Below, piece by piece: positions 23,440 through 32,038 of a DNA stretch of 64,000 nucleotides. A program made the position numbers and the translations under genes. How positions within the stretch are numbered: position 1 is the stretch's first letter; each line of letters starts with the position of its first letter. Below the pieces are notes generated by a model, which did no database searches, had not been told where the DNA came from, and saw nothing but the letters and a program-made list of their open reading frames with translations. The stretch is taken from positions 1 to 64,000 of the forward strand of contig NZ_JAMYFE010000122.1 in assembly GCF_024129865.1 (NCBI RefSeq), given 5' to 3'. The DNA is from Stieleria tagensis. Lineage in GTDB: Bacteria > Planctomycetota > Planctomycetia > Pirellulales > Pirellulaceae.

Positions 23440-25200
23440 TTAGTAGACGTCGCGTTGGTAGCGGTTGGTCTTGCGGAGATCTTTGATGTAGTCCGCTGCG
23501 GCTTCTTCGGACAATCCACCGACCGAACTGGCGATTTGGTGCAGGGCGCGATCGACGTCACCGGCCATGCGGGCGGCATCGCCACAGACATAGAAGTGCG
23601 CGCCTCGCTGCAACCAATTCCACAGTTCTTGGCCTTCTTCGAGCATCCGATTTTGGACGTAGATCCGTTGTTCTTGGTCACGCGAGAATGCCGTGCTCAA
23701 TCGGTTCAGTAGTCCTTCGGATTGCATTTGCCCCAGTTCGTCTTTCAATAGATAGTCGGTCGAGGCGTGTTGGTCGCCAAAGAACAACCAGTTGTCGCCG
23801 CCTGCACCAGCGGCGCGGCGTTCGTGCAAGAAAGCTCGAAATGGTGCAACGCCGGTTCCCGGCCCGACCATGATGACCGGCGTATCGGGGTTTTCCGGCA
23901 ATCCGAAGTGGTGACAGGGCTGGACAAAAACAGGTACCGGTTCGTGTCCGATCATGCGGTTGGCCAAGAACGTTGATGCAACGCCGTGACGCTGTTGGCC
24001 GGCGAGTTGGTACTGAACCACTCCCACCACCAAATCGACTCGATTGGGGTCGACCAAGGGAGACGATGCGATGGAGTACAAACGTGGTTTCAGCGGATCG
24101 AGTGTCTTGATGATTTCGGTCAGCGGCATTTTGATGTCGCGGAAGCGAGCGACGACATCGATCAACCGCGGTTGTGGCGGCAGCCCTTCTACCTCTTCAT
24201 CCTCCAAGCATTTTTCCAACAGCTTTTTGGTTTGCTTGGAATCGGCCAGTCCGATCATGGATTCCAGGAACGCATCGGACGCGGTTTTTAGATCACAGCA
24301 ATCGCTGAGGGCACCGCGGAAGGTCGTGCTGATCCCGTCAGGGGTTCGCACCGGTTCCGAACCGTCGTGGCCGAACAGATTGATCAACGCTTCGACTTGG
24401 TCTTTGCCGTTTTTAGGAAACACCCCCAAGGCATCACCGACTTTGTATCGCAGTCCACTTCCGGACAATGACATCGAGATCAAACGAGTGTCTTTTGCGG
24501 AACCGTCGCCTGTCAATTTTTCAACCAGCACGGCGGGCGCTGGGAACGGGTTTTGGCGGCTGTAGGCGATCTGTTGGCCCTCCGCAGTGCCGGGAACCGC
24601 AGCGGGCGCGGCGACCGGCTGGCCATTCGTCGCCGCGGCGGCGGCGGGTGCAGTGTCAACCGGCGTGTTGACGACGACCGCTTGGCCGTTGGTTTTGGTT
24701 GCTTCCTTTTGCAGTTGCACCAACATGCGTGCCGTTTTTTTGCCACCGGGCACGCATTTTTTGAGATCGGTTTCTTCACCGGTCTCAATCGCTTTGGCAT
24801 AGGTCCGGCATAGGTAGTCGCACTGGCCGCAATTGAGTTGGGCCATCGCGGCCATCATCTTCAGTTCCAGCGGTTTGCCTTCAGCGGCGCTCATCCGATC
24901 GTCGATGGAGAGGGCGGAGTCGTGCCAAGGGTACTGGGCCGGATCATCGCTTTGGACGTCTTTCCAGGACTCTTTTTTCGGTTGTTCGGCTGCGGGTGCG
25001 GCCGGAGCAGTGGCGGCGCCGAGCGCCGCACCGGCTGGAATCATCGCTGGCGATCCGCCGCCGGTTTCGATCGCACCGGAACCGACTTGCCCGGTCGAAA
25101 CCAGACCGGCGAAAAAACCGTTCAGCCAAGCGCGTTGTCCGGTTGTGAAAGGCGCATTGGCGGGGATAGTGGGGACGCGTGTCACGTGTTGGGTTTCCAT
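23440..25200 (-). CDS. CysJ-like reductase flavoprotein with 4Fe-4S domain
   Basis: A 586-residue electron-transfer protein. The C-terminal 370 residues are a CysJ-type FAD/NADPH module, with RLYSIASSPLV (FAD), VIMVGPGTGVAPFRAFLHER and NWLFFGDQHASTDYLL (NADPH) and a RYQRDVY end as in E. coli CysJ. The FMN flavodoxin domain is absent; residues about 115-155 instead carry four Cys (C124, C127, C131, C149) in a CGQCDYLC...CVPGG pattern, a 4Fe-4S motif. An Ala/Pro-rich linker (about 180-205) joins the parts. It lies 39 bases after nirA, so it probably supplies NADPH electrons to that enzyme. It could also serve sulfite reduction. Confidence 0.85.
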   Translation of the reverse strand: METQHVTRVPTIPANAPFTTGQRAWLNGFFAGLVSTGQVGSGAIETGGGSPAMIPAGAALGAATAPAAPAAEQPKKESWKDVQSDDPAQYPWHDSALSIDDRMSAAEGKPLELKMMAAMAQLNCGQCDYLCRTYAKAIETGEETDLKKCVPGGKKTARMLVQLQKEATKTNGQAVVVNTPVDTAPAAAAATNGQPVAAPAAVPGTAEGQQIAYSRQNPFPAPAVLVEKLTGDGSAKDTRLISMSLSGSGLRYKVGDALGVFPKNGKDQVEALINLFGHDGSEPVRTPDGISTTFRGALSDCCDLKTASDAFLESMIGLADSKQTKKLLEKCLEDEEVEGLPPQPRLIDVVARFRDIKMPLTEIIKTLDPLKPRLYSIASSPLVDPNRVDLVVGVVQYQLAGQQRHGVASTFLANRMIGHEPVPVFVQPCHHFGLPENPDTPVIMVGPGTGVAPFRAFLHERRAAGAGGDNWLFFGDQHASTDYLLKDELGQMQSEGLLNRLSTAFSRDQEQRIYVQNRMLEEGQELWNWLQRGAHFYVCGDAARMAGDVDRALHQIASSVGGLSEEAAADYIKDLRKTNRYQRDVY

Positions 25201-25239
25201 GGATCTCTAAAGTTTTGCCTGTGTGTTGACGAGCCTCGA

Positions 25240-27084
25240 CTAAACCGGTTGCAGTTCGTTTAACTGGCACAGTTCGACGAGTTGATCGATTTCATGTCGT
25301 CGGCAGAAATCGATGAAGCGTTCGGATTCGTTGCGGTGTTGCATGTAGGCTTGAACGATCTTTTGCACGACCAAGGGGGCCTGTTCGGCGGGAACATCTT
25401 TTTGAAATTCCCGACCGATGCCTTGGTGTTCGCCAAATCCACCGCCGATCAAAATGTGGTAGCCCTCGACTTCTTCGCCTTCGTCATCCGCGTCGTCCGT
25501 TTGTGTCGGCTGGGTGCCACCAATCGAAACGGTCGGCACCTCGACTTTGGCAGCGATCAAACCGATGTCGCCGATATAGTGTTGGGCACAGGAATGGTGA
25601 CAGCCTGTCAGGTGGATGTTGATCGGTTGATCTAGCTCCACGACTTTTTCCACTCGTTCGGCGATTTGAATCGCGTGGCGTTTGGTATCCGAAGCCGCGA
25701 ACTTGCAACCGGCGTTTCCAGTGCAAGCGACCAGTCCGGCACGGATGTTGTGGAGTTGCCAGTCCAGACCGGCCGCCTGCAATTCCGTCTTGACCGTTTC
25801 CACGTCGCCCAAGTCGATGTGTGGGATCAAGACGTTTTGCCAGCAGGTCAGTCGCAGCGTTCCTTTGCCATATTGATTGGCCATTCGCGCCAAAGCTCGC
25901 ATCTGGTCCGACGTCAGTTTGCCGACCGGAACGACGACACCGACAAAACACTTGTCTTCTTGGGGTTGAGAATGAAAACCGATGTGAGAACCAGGGATTG
26001 GGTTTTCGGCTGGCGTACAGTTTTCCAGCGGCCACTCAATCGGTTCAAATGGCAATTGTTCGCGGACAGCGACCAAGAATTTGTCGACGCCCCATTTGTC
26101 GATCAAGTATTTCAATCGGGCCTTTTTGCGATCGGTGCGATCCCCGTGGATCACAAAGGCGCGAACGATTGCCCCGGCGGTCTCGACACATTGATCGGGG
26201 CGAACCAGCCAGCCGCAATCGGAGGCAAATTGGCGGTGGCCGGTGATCCCAGCCAACTGGACACGAAAGTAGACTCCCTCGGGAACCTGGTCGGTGGCCT
26301 GTTCGGCATCGATCCGCACGGCGGCAAAACCGATGTCGTTGGTGTCGGCCAAGGTCGTGATTAAACCGCCACCATCGAACGAGATATTGAACTTGCGCGG
26401 CAGATGGTACATCTCCCGATGGTTCAAAATGTAATGATGCATCTCGCGGGCCAGGGCGTAGGAATCGTACAATTCCTGTGGATCAAACCCGGCGGTGGGC
26501 GATGATGTGATGTTTCGCAGGTTGTCTCCACCGGAGCCTTTGATGTTGATCCCCAGATCCGTCAAACGCGTCAGGACTTCGGGTGGCGCATCGACGGGGA
26601 TTTCCCGTAGCTGCAGATTGCCACGAGTTGTCACATGCGAGTAACCGCCGGCTAGATCGTCTGCGATATCGGCGACACCGGCCAGTTGATGGCTACTGAT
26701 TTCGCCCCCTGGAAATCGCAACCGACTCATGTAGCTGTCTTGGGCTGGTGCGACATAGAACATGCCCAGCGTCTTGGCCAAAAAGACGTCGATGCCTTTC
26801 GGAAACTCTTTGGCGCGGGCTCGGTCGACCACCTCGGACCAACGATCGAGCGGATGGCGTTCCGCCTTGGCCTTCTCTTCATTGACCAGCGACCCGCCGT
26901 CGGCGACTGCGGCCTGTTGAGCTTCGATCAGCAATCGGTCAGGCCCGGTCGCTTGGATTTTTTCGGCGGTGGATGAACCGCCGCCAGACGTTTCCGGAAG
27001 GGCGCCGGAGGTGCTCAATCCCGCCCCCACGGTGAATCCGGCTAGATATTCTTTTTGCTCGTCGTTAAGAGTGTCCAATTCCAT
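25240..27084 (-). CDS. nirA: NirA family assimilatory nitrite/sulfite reductase
   Basis: A sirohaem/4Fe-4S reductase, 614 residues, which would reduce nitrite to ammonium or sulfite to sulfide with six electrons. After an N-terminal extension (about 1-95), the two-fold repeat structure starts with YMSRLRFPGGEISSHQLAGV (about 118) and THTTRGNLQLREI-like text (here HVTTRGNLQLREI). The sirohaem/Fe-S cysteines are C-x5-C in CTGNAGCKF and C-x3-C in TGCHHSCAQH (about 500-560). The NirA-like N-terminal signature favours nitrite over sulfite, but substrate cannot be fixed from sequence. It is upstream of the Fe-S/CysJ hybrid and likely forms one operon with it. No nitrate reductase is in the window. 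Confidence 0.85.
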   Translation of the reverse strand: MELDTLNDEQKEYLAGFTVGAGLSTSGALPETSGGGSSTAEKIQATGPDRLLIEAQQAAVADGGSLVNEEKAKAERHPLDRWSEVVDRARAKEFPKGIDVFLAKTLGMFYVAPAQDSYMSRLRFPGGEISSHQLAGVADIADDLAGGYSHVTTRGNLQLREIPVDAPPEVLTRLTDLGINIKGSGGDNLRNITSSPTAGFDPQELYDSYALAREMHHYILNHREMYHLPRKFNISFDGGGLITTLADTNDIGFAAVRIDAEQATDQVPEGVYFRVQLAGITGHRQFASDCGWLVRPDQCVETAGAIVRAFVIHGDRTDRKKARLKYLIDKWGVDKFLVAVREQLPFEPIEWPLENCTPAENPIPGSHIGFHSQPQEDKCFVGVVVPVGKLTSDQMRALARMANQYGKGTLRLTCWQNVLIPHIDLGDVETVKTELQAAGLDWQLHNIRAGLVACTGNAGCKFAASDTKRHAIQIAERVEKVVELDQPINIHLTGCHHSCAQHYIGDIGLIAAKVEVPTVSIGGTQPTQTDDADDEGEEVEGYHILIGGGFGEHQGIGREFQKDVPAEQAPLVVQKIVQAYMQHRNESERFIDFCRRHEIDQLVELCQLNELQPV

Positions 27085-27492
27085 CTTGTGCTACCTGGTA
27101 GTAATCGTCGCAGGTCGAAGAGAAGACGCCGCCATATGACCTCTTTCTGCCCTGAACCAAATCCGAGGTAGCAACTTGTGTGCCGGACGCTGTTTTGGGA
27201 CCCCGCGCAGCGGTGTTCCGCCAGCGGCCAGGTGTTGTGGAAGACGCGTTTTCGCCGTTTCAAAGCACTTCAGTGGGTCCTTAGATGGATTCTAAAGTGG
27301 TGTTAGATGCCCTTGATGGCAAATGGAAGATGCTTCCCCAGATGACTCAAGCAGCGCGTTTTTATCGGCGTTGCGAGTTCGGGTTGGGGGCGTTGCATAG
27401 ATCTTCAGCAGCCTGAGAACGCAATTGCCTGTGATTTGCGCTGGCCTGCGACCCGTCCTCCGGGAAGTCGTGGCTGAACCGTGATGAGTCGA
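27085..27492. other. nirA upstream region, nothing recognised
   Basis: A 408-base gap between the nirA start and the end of the SUI1 gene, both on the minus strand. It is the likely place for nitrogen control of nirA. A short palindrome CTACCTGGTAG lies near 27092-27102, next to the nirA start. No certain regulator site or attenuator was identified. Confidence 0.4.
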
Positions 27493-27885
27493 TCAGCGGC
27501 GTGACGGTTTGGTTCGGAAACCGATTTCCGCCAAAGTCGTTTGAACCTGTTCGGCATGATCGCCTTGCAGTTCGATCAAGTCCTGTTTCGGTTTTGTCGT
27601 CCCGCCGGTGCCACAAGCCGCTTGCAGTCGGCCCAGCAGTTCGGGCAGGTCGTTTGCCGTCGCGCTCAAGCCTTCGATGACCGTGGCGGTGCGTCCGCCC
27701 TTGCGCTTTTGCACACTGATGCGAGCGGTTTGTTGGTCCGGTGGTAGACGTGCCGCTTGCTGCGCCCGCAGAGTTTCAGCGGCGGCTTTTTCAGCCGCAC
27801 TGCAAATGCATTCGGATTCGAGTTGACCGCAATCGTCACACTTAGGCGGGATGTCGAAGGGGGTACCGGCGAACAGACGTGACAT
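27493..27885 (-). CDS. yciH: SUI1/YciH-type translation factor
   Basis: A 130-residue SUI1-domain protein related to eukaryotic eIF1, thought to affect start-codon selection. The SUI1 domain (about 52-130) contains ISVQKRKGGRTATVIEGL, the RKGGR core, then GTGGTTKPKQDLIELQGDH. The N-terminal 50 residues carry three cysteines of a small ribbon, CDDCGQLESECIC. Length is as expected for bacterial YciH proteins. It lies 36 bases downstream of the glpF-like gene on the same strand. Confidence 0.9.
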   Translation of the reverse strand: MSRLFAGTPFDIPPKCDDCGQLESECICSAAEKAAAETLRAQQAARLPPDQQTARISVQKRKGGRTATVIEGLSATANDLPELLGRLQAACGTGGTTKPKQDLIELQGDHAEQVQTTLAEIGFRTKPSRR

Positions 27886-27921
27886 GGTTCAGAAAGAAAC
27901 AGCGAGTGAGAATTGGAGAGT

Positions 27922-28671
27922 TTAAATAGCGATCAATCGATACGTGATGACTGCGGCGATGCTGCCGACGATCGGTCCAAAGAAGGGCACCCATGCATAG
28001 CCCCAATCACTGTCGCGTTTTCCAGGGATCGGGAACAGGGCATGCACCAATCGCGGTGCAAAATCCCGCGCCGGATTGATCGCGTATCCGGTCGTTCCGC
28101 CCAGTGACAATCCGATTCCAAAAACCAACAGGCCAACCGGCAGCACACCTAGCGAACCGAGTCCCAGGATCGGATCGGTTTCGCTCGGTTGACCGTTTTG
28201 AATGAAGCTAGGTGTGACCATCAGGAAGACCGGCAGGACTAGCGCAAACGTCCCCAGTGCTTCACAGAAAAACGCTTGGGGAAGATTGCGAATGCTGGGT
28301 GCCGTACAGAAGCAACTCAGTTTCGCATCGGCTTCGTCGGTGGCGTGGAAATGCTCTCGATAAAACAGATAGACCAACATCGCGCCACAAAATGCGCCGG
28401 TGAACTGCGCCGCCATGTAGCCGATCGACATGGTCCCCGAAAGTTCATCGGCCAAATACATCGCAACCGTGACGGCGGGATTCAAATGCGCGCCGCTAAA
28501 ATCAGCTGCGCAAAACGCACCGATAAAGACGGCCAAGCCCCAACCTGCGGTGATGACAATCCAGCCACCACCATTGCCGTTGGTTTTCGCCAACACCACA
28601 TTGGCAACGACGCCGTTTCCAAACAAGACCAGCAGGAGTGTTCCAATCCATTCCGCAACAAATGGGTGCAT
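27922..28671 (-). CDS. glpF: MIP family aquaglyceroporin
   Basis: A channel of the major intrinsic protein family, 249 residues with six membrane helices and two half-helices. The two NPA boxes are LNPAVTVAMYL (about 62) and INPARDFAPR (about 200); the Asp after the second NPA-R (NPARD) is typical of glycerol facilitators over strict aquaporins. No glycerol kinase is adjacent. A stretch after helix 4 (about 105-125, HFHATDEADAKLSCFC) is an insertion between helices. It lies 60 bases after the sulfatase on the same strand; operon membership is possible. Confidence 0.9.
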   Translation of the reverse strand: MHPFVAEWIGTLLLVLFGNGVVANVVLAKTNGNGGGWIVITAGWGLAVFIGAFCAADFSGAHLNPAVTVAMYLADELSGTMSIGYMAAQFTGAFCGAMLVYLFYREHFHATDEADAKLSCFCTAPSIRNLPQAFFCEALGTFALVLPVFLMVTPSFIQNGQPSETDPILGLGSLGVLPVGLLVFGIGLSLGGTTGYAINPARDFAPRLVHALFPIPGKRDSDWGYAWVPFFGPIVGSIAAVITYRLIAI

Positions 28672-28731
28672 CGGTGTGTCTTTCTTTACAAGGGAGGCAG
28701 GATCAAGCGGGAAGAGTTTGTCGGCAGCCAG

Positions 28732-30231
28732 TTATTGGGGCTGCCAAGCGGCGGGACCGTTGGGTTTGGGACGCAAGAATTTTGCGTCAACGGTTTGATA
28801 CCAAGCGTGTAGTTGTTGGCGCATCTGTGACACACGGTCGGGATGATCGCTGGCAAGATCCGTTGTCTCGCCGATGTCATCGTCCAGGTGATACAGTTGC
28901 GTCTGGCCATCTTCATAACGCTCGACCAATTTCCAAGGACCGACCCGGATCGCGCCGCCGGGAAAACCACCTTGGTTGCTGTAATGGGGATAGTGCCAAT
29001 AGATTGCATCACGATCCAGGTTCGAGTCGCCCTCGAGCAAGGGACGCAACGAAACGCCGTCGAGATGTTGTTCGGGCAACATCGGTGATCCGGTCAGATC
29101 CAACAGCGTGGGATAAAAATCGGTGCTGACCACCGGCACGGCGGATGACTTGGCGGTCTGTGCAATCATCGGGGCGCGAATCATGAATGCTTCACGGATG
29201 CCACCTTCGTACACCCAGCCCTTGCCGCCACGCAGCGGCAGGTTACTGGTCGGTGATCCTTCGGAAGTCGAGAGGCCGCCATTGTCGCTAGTCAGGCAAA
29301 CGATGGTGTTGTCGGCTAGACCGAGCTGGTCCAGTGTATCGAGCACGTTGCCGACGGCGCGGTCCATCGATTCGACCATCGCGGCATAGGTCGCATGGGC
29401 TTGCAGTGTGCGGACACGTCGAGGTTGTTTGGCGTTCGGCCAAACCTGTTCTTCTTCAGCAAATGCGGGCTGGTCCGACAAGCCGAGTCGCTTGGCTTTT
29501 TCGGTGTACTTGTCGATCAACTCCTGGGGCGCCAGCAGTGGAGTGTGAACGCTGTAGAAAGCCAGGAAGGCAAAGAACGGTTCGTCTTGATGTTGATGAA
29601 TGAAGTTCGATGTTTCTTTGGCCAAACGAATCGGCAGGTGTTCGCCATCGGGGCCATCTTGCAAGCGCGGATTGCCGTAGGGTGAAAAGTACTTTTTGCC
29701 TCCATAGGGACCACCGCGACTGTAGCCGCCAAAGTTCAGGTCGTAGCCTTGCTTGGTCGGCCAGAATTCCTCACTGGGTCCCAAGTGCCATTTGCCGGCG
29801 AACATCGTGTGATAGCCCTGTTGCTTCAAGGCCTCGGCCAGCGTGACTTCAGCCAATGGCATGCGATCGATCAGTTTCGCCGGCAAAAAACGTCCGGCAC
29901 GCTCGCCAGAAAAGAAATTGGTGGCATCGACGCGACTGGGGTAGCGTCCGGTTTGGATGCTGTATCGTGTCGGGGAACAAACCGGGTTTGCCGCATAGCC
30001 GTTGGTGAAGTTCGTTGCCGATGCGGCCAGTCGGTCGATGTGGGGCGTTTCGTAAAAGGTGTTGGGATTGTTCACCCCGACATCGGCATAGCCTAGATCG
30101 TCGACCAAAAAGAACACAATATTTGGCGGCGACGCGGCCGGCGTTCGGCGCGGGCTCAACAGCGGTCCCACTAGTCCCAGGGCGATGCAAAGGGGCGCAA
30201 ACAGGGATCGAAATATCATTTCTGAGTGCAT
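28732..30231 (-). CDS. Secreted sulfatase
   Basis: A formylglycine-type arylsulfatase, 499 residues, acting on sulfate esters, in marine planctomycetes often those of algal polysaccharides. A signal sequence (about 5-30) precedes NIVFFLVDDLGYADVGVNN with the metal-binding DD, and the active-site motif CSPTR in NPVCSPTRYSIQTGRYP, whose Cys would be converted to formylglycine. GKWHLG and TSDNGG are further family motifs. The Met at 30231 (MHSEMIFRSL) gives the signal peptide; the frame is open to 30387 with unlikely sequence. A formylglycine-generating enzyme is not in the window. Confidence 0.93.
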   Translation of the reverse strand: MHSEMIFRSLFAPLCIALGLVGPLLSPRRTPAASPPNIVFFLVDDLGYADVGVNNPNTFYETPHIDRLAASATNFTNGYAANPVCSPTRYSIQTGRYPSRVDATNFFSGERAGRFLPAKLIDRMPLAEVTLAEALKQQGYHTMFAGKWHLGPSEEFWPTKQGYDLNFGGYSRGGPYGGKKYFSPYGNPRLQDGPDGEHLPIRLAKETSNFIHQHQDEPFFAFLAFYSVHTPLLAPQELIDKYTEKAKRLGLSDQPAFAEEEQVWPNAKQPRRVRTLQAHATYAAMVESMDRAVGNVLDTLDQLGLADNTIVCLTSDNGGLSTSEGSPTSNLPLRGGKGWVYEGGIREAFMIRAPMIAQTAKSSAVPVVSTDFYPTLLDLTGSPMLPEQHLDGVSLRPLLEGDSNLDRDAIYWHYPHYSNQGGFPGGAIRVGPWKLVERYEDGQTQLYHLDDDIGETTDLASDHPDRVSQMRQQLHAWYQTVDAKFLRPKPNGPAAWQPQ

Positions 30232-30496
30232 TGAGTCAGGGGCGAAACGAGGTGGACAGGCATGCGCTAAGTTGAAAGTGCCTTGTAAGGGCGTGTAGAA
30301 TAGCGTAATAGGTCCTGAGTGTGCGCAGAAGCCCTGCTTGCGCCTCGCAACCCTGTTTGCGGGCGTCCCGAGCATCTTACGACTCAAAATCGATCCTTCG
30401 TCAGCGAATCGTTGCTTCGATCTAGCAGCGGCACTGGGGTTGGAGATTCTTGCTGCGCATCAATCTTTTCTACTCGTACTGATTGAGCACGTTTTC

Positions 30497-30661
30497 ATGC
30501 AAAAACCGTGGATCGGATTTTTCTGCGTCGTTGCGCTTGTTGTCGCGGCGGGCTGCGCTCCCAGTGGTCCTCCACAGCCGGTGACGGCAGATGAGGATGA
30601 AATCGCCGCCTATGAGCGGATGCTCGCTGGTGAAGGGGAAGAAAGTGGTGACGAACGGTAG
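30497..30661 (+). CDS. Small lipoprotein next to DUF1559 protein
   Basis: A 54-residue predicted lipoprotein: helix WIGFFCVVALVVAAG followed by lipobox Cys20 (VAAGC), then a short acidic tail ending EGEESGDER. Planctomycete genomes often place such tiny lipoproteins beside DUF1559 genes. It precedes the DUF1559 gene by 60 bases on the same strand, probably in one transcript. Function unknown. Confidence 0.7.
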   Translation: MQKPWIGFFCVVALVVAAGCAPSGPPQPVTADEDEIAAYERMLAGEGEESGDER

Positions 30662-30721
30662 GCCACTACGATTTGAACCCAGCGCGATTGATTTGGTTTC
30701 TTACTAATTCGGAGTTTTTTT

Positions 30722-31957
30722 ATGTTTCGTAAACGAACGGGTTTCACGCTCGTTGAACTGCTGGTGGTGATTGCCATCATCGGCATTCTGGTCGGGCTGC
30801 TGTTGCCTGCGGTCCAGGCTGCGCGTGAAGCGGCACGGCGGATGAGTTGCAGCAATAATTTTAAAAACATTGGTCTGGCGATTCACAATTATCATTCGGC
30901 CTACAAACAGCTTCCCAATCACGGAACGGGGGCGACCAGTGAAACGAACGACAACTGGAATGACGCTGACGATCCGGGGACAGCCGGCGCACCGGGCGGA
31001 TTCACACGGCATCAACTGGGTGCCTTGGTCGGTATTTTGCCATTCATGGAACAACAGGGGATGTGGAATCAAATCTCCAACCCACTGGTGGAACCCGACG
31101 GCGAGGCCTGGTTTGCGATGGGGCCGGCTCCCTATGCGATCCGTTATCCGGCGTGGGCCAGTGATGTTCCGACCTATCGGTGCCCCAGCGATCCTGGAGT
31201 TGGGTTGCCCGCCATTGGCCGGTCCAACTATGCGGTCTGCACCGGTGACGCGGTGGCGCGTTCAAACGTTGGCGTGTCTCGGTTCAACGGTGGCCAAGGT
31301 CGCTGGCGCTATCAGGACGAATCGTGGTTGATTCAACAGGTCAACGCATCGATGCGAGGGATGTTTGTTCCTCGCAAGCCGATGAAGTTCCGCGACACGC
31401 TCGATGGGCTTTCCAACACGATCATGATGGCGGAAATGATCAGTTCGCTGGGTGATCGTGACATCCGTTCGGTTGGCGCCCGGAACCAAGGCGGTCGCTG
31501 GGGCAATGGTATTTATGCCAATCCCAGCATCTGTGTCGACAATAACCAAATCGACCCCGAACGGCCTCGATTCTGGTTGCCCTCGACCGATTTGCCGGGT
31601 GCGGCAACTCAGCGTGGAAACCGTTGGGCTGACTTTCGTCCCCAGTACTCGCAGGTCAATGCCATCTTACCGCCCAACCGAGAAATCTGTTTGGCGTACG
31701 GCGATCATGGCGGCGAAGCCATCGTTCCACCCAGCAGTCAGCATCAAGGTGGGGCTCATATTCTGATGGGTGATGGCGCCGTGATCTTCATGACCGATTC
31801 GGTCGAGGCGGGGAATTCGCGGGCCGAAAACGTTTGGCGGCAGAACAACAACAACCAAAGTGCGATCCCGCCTGGATCGGCCAGCCCCTATGGGTTGTGG
31901 GGTGCCTTGGGGACGCGTTCTAGCAGCGAGACGATTCAAGAGTCATTGAATCAGTGA
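30722..31957 (+). CDS. DUF1559 prepilin-like secreted protein
   Basis: A 411-residue protein with a type IV prepilin N-terminus: [20 protein letters not shown], where the Gly before Phe is the expected cleavage site and the following helix is the pseudopilin stem. Next is the DUF1559 signature [20 protein letters not shown] and a long H-X9-DG-type body, with a DG-containing C-terminus ([14 protein letters not shown]). DUF1559 is greatly expanded in Planctomycetes; its precise role is unknown. It is followed by a strong terminator. Confidence 0.95.
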   Translation: MFRKRTGFTLVELLVVIAIIGILVGLLLPAVQAAREAARRMSCSNNFKNIGLAIHNYHSAYKQLPNHGTGATSETNDNWNDADDPGTAGAPGGFTRHQLGALVGILPFMEQQGMWNQISNPLVEPDGEAWFAMGPAPYAIRYPAWASDVPTYRCPSDPGVGLPAIGRSNYAVCTGDAVARSNVGVSRFNGGQGRWRYQDESWLIQQVNASMRGMFVPRKPMKFRDTLDGLSNTIMMAEMISSLGDRDIRSVGARNQGGRWGNGIYANPSICVDNNQIDPERPRFWLPSTDLPGAATQRGNRWADFRPQYSQVNAILPPNREICLAYGDHGGEAIVPPSSQHQGGAHILMGDGAVIFMTDSVEAGNSRAENVWRQNNNNQSAIPPGSASPYGLWGALGTRSSSETIQESLNQ

Positions 31958-31999
31958 CCACCTGGTTGAATTCGCCTGCGAATTGATTCCAACGCACGA

Positions 32000-32036
32000 C
32001 GCCTCGCCCGAAACTGGTTCGGGCGAGGCGTTTTTA
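32000..32036 (+). terminator. Intrinsic terminator after DUF1559 gene
   Basis: A perfect 13-base stem (32000-32012 with 32018-32030, loop ACTGG) followed by TTTTTATTT. It separates the plus-strand DUF1559 gene from the convergent FG-GAP gene. The opposite strand lacks a U-run, so it is unidirectional. Confidence 0.92.
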
Positions 32037-32038
32037 TT

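Noticed and set aside
22998-23681. A 227-codon minus-strand frame overlapping the dockerin-like and flavoprotein genes
   Set aside because: It overlaps two better-supported genes and its composition (many Ser, Thr, Pro, Arg) is that of a shadow frame.
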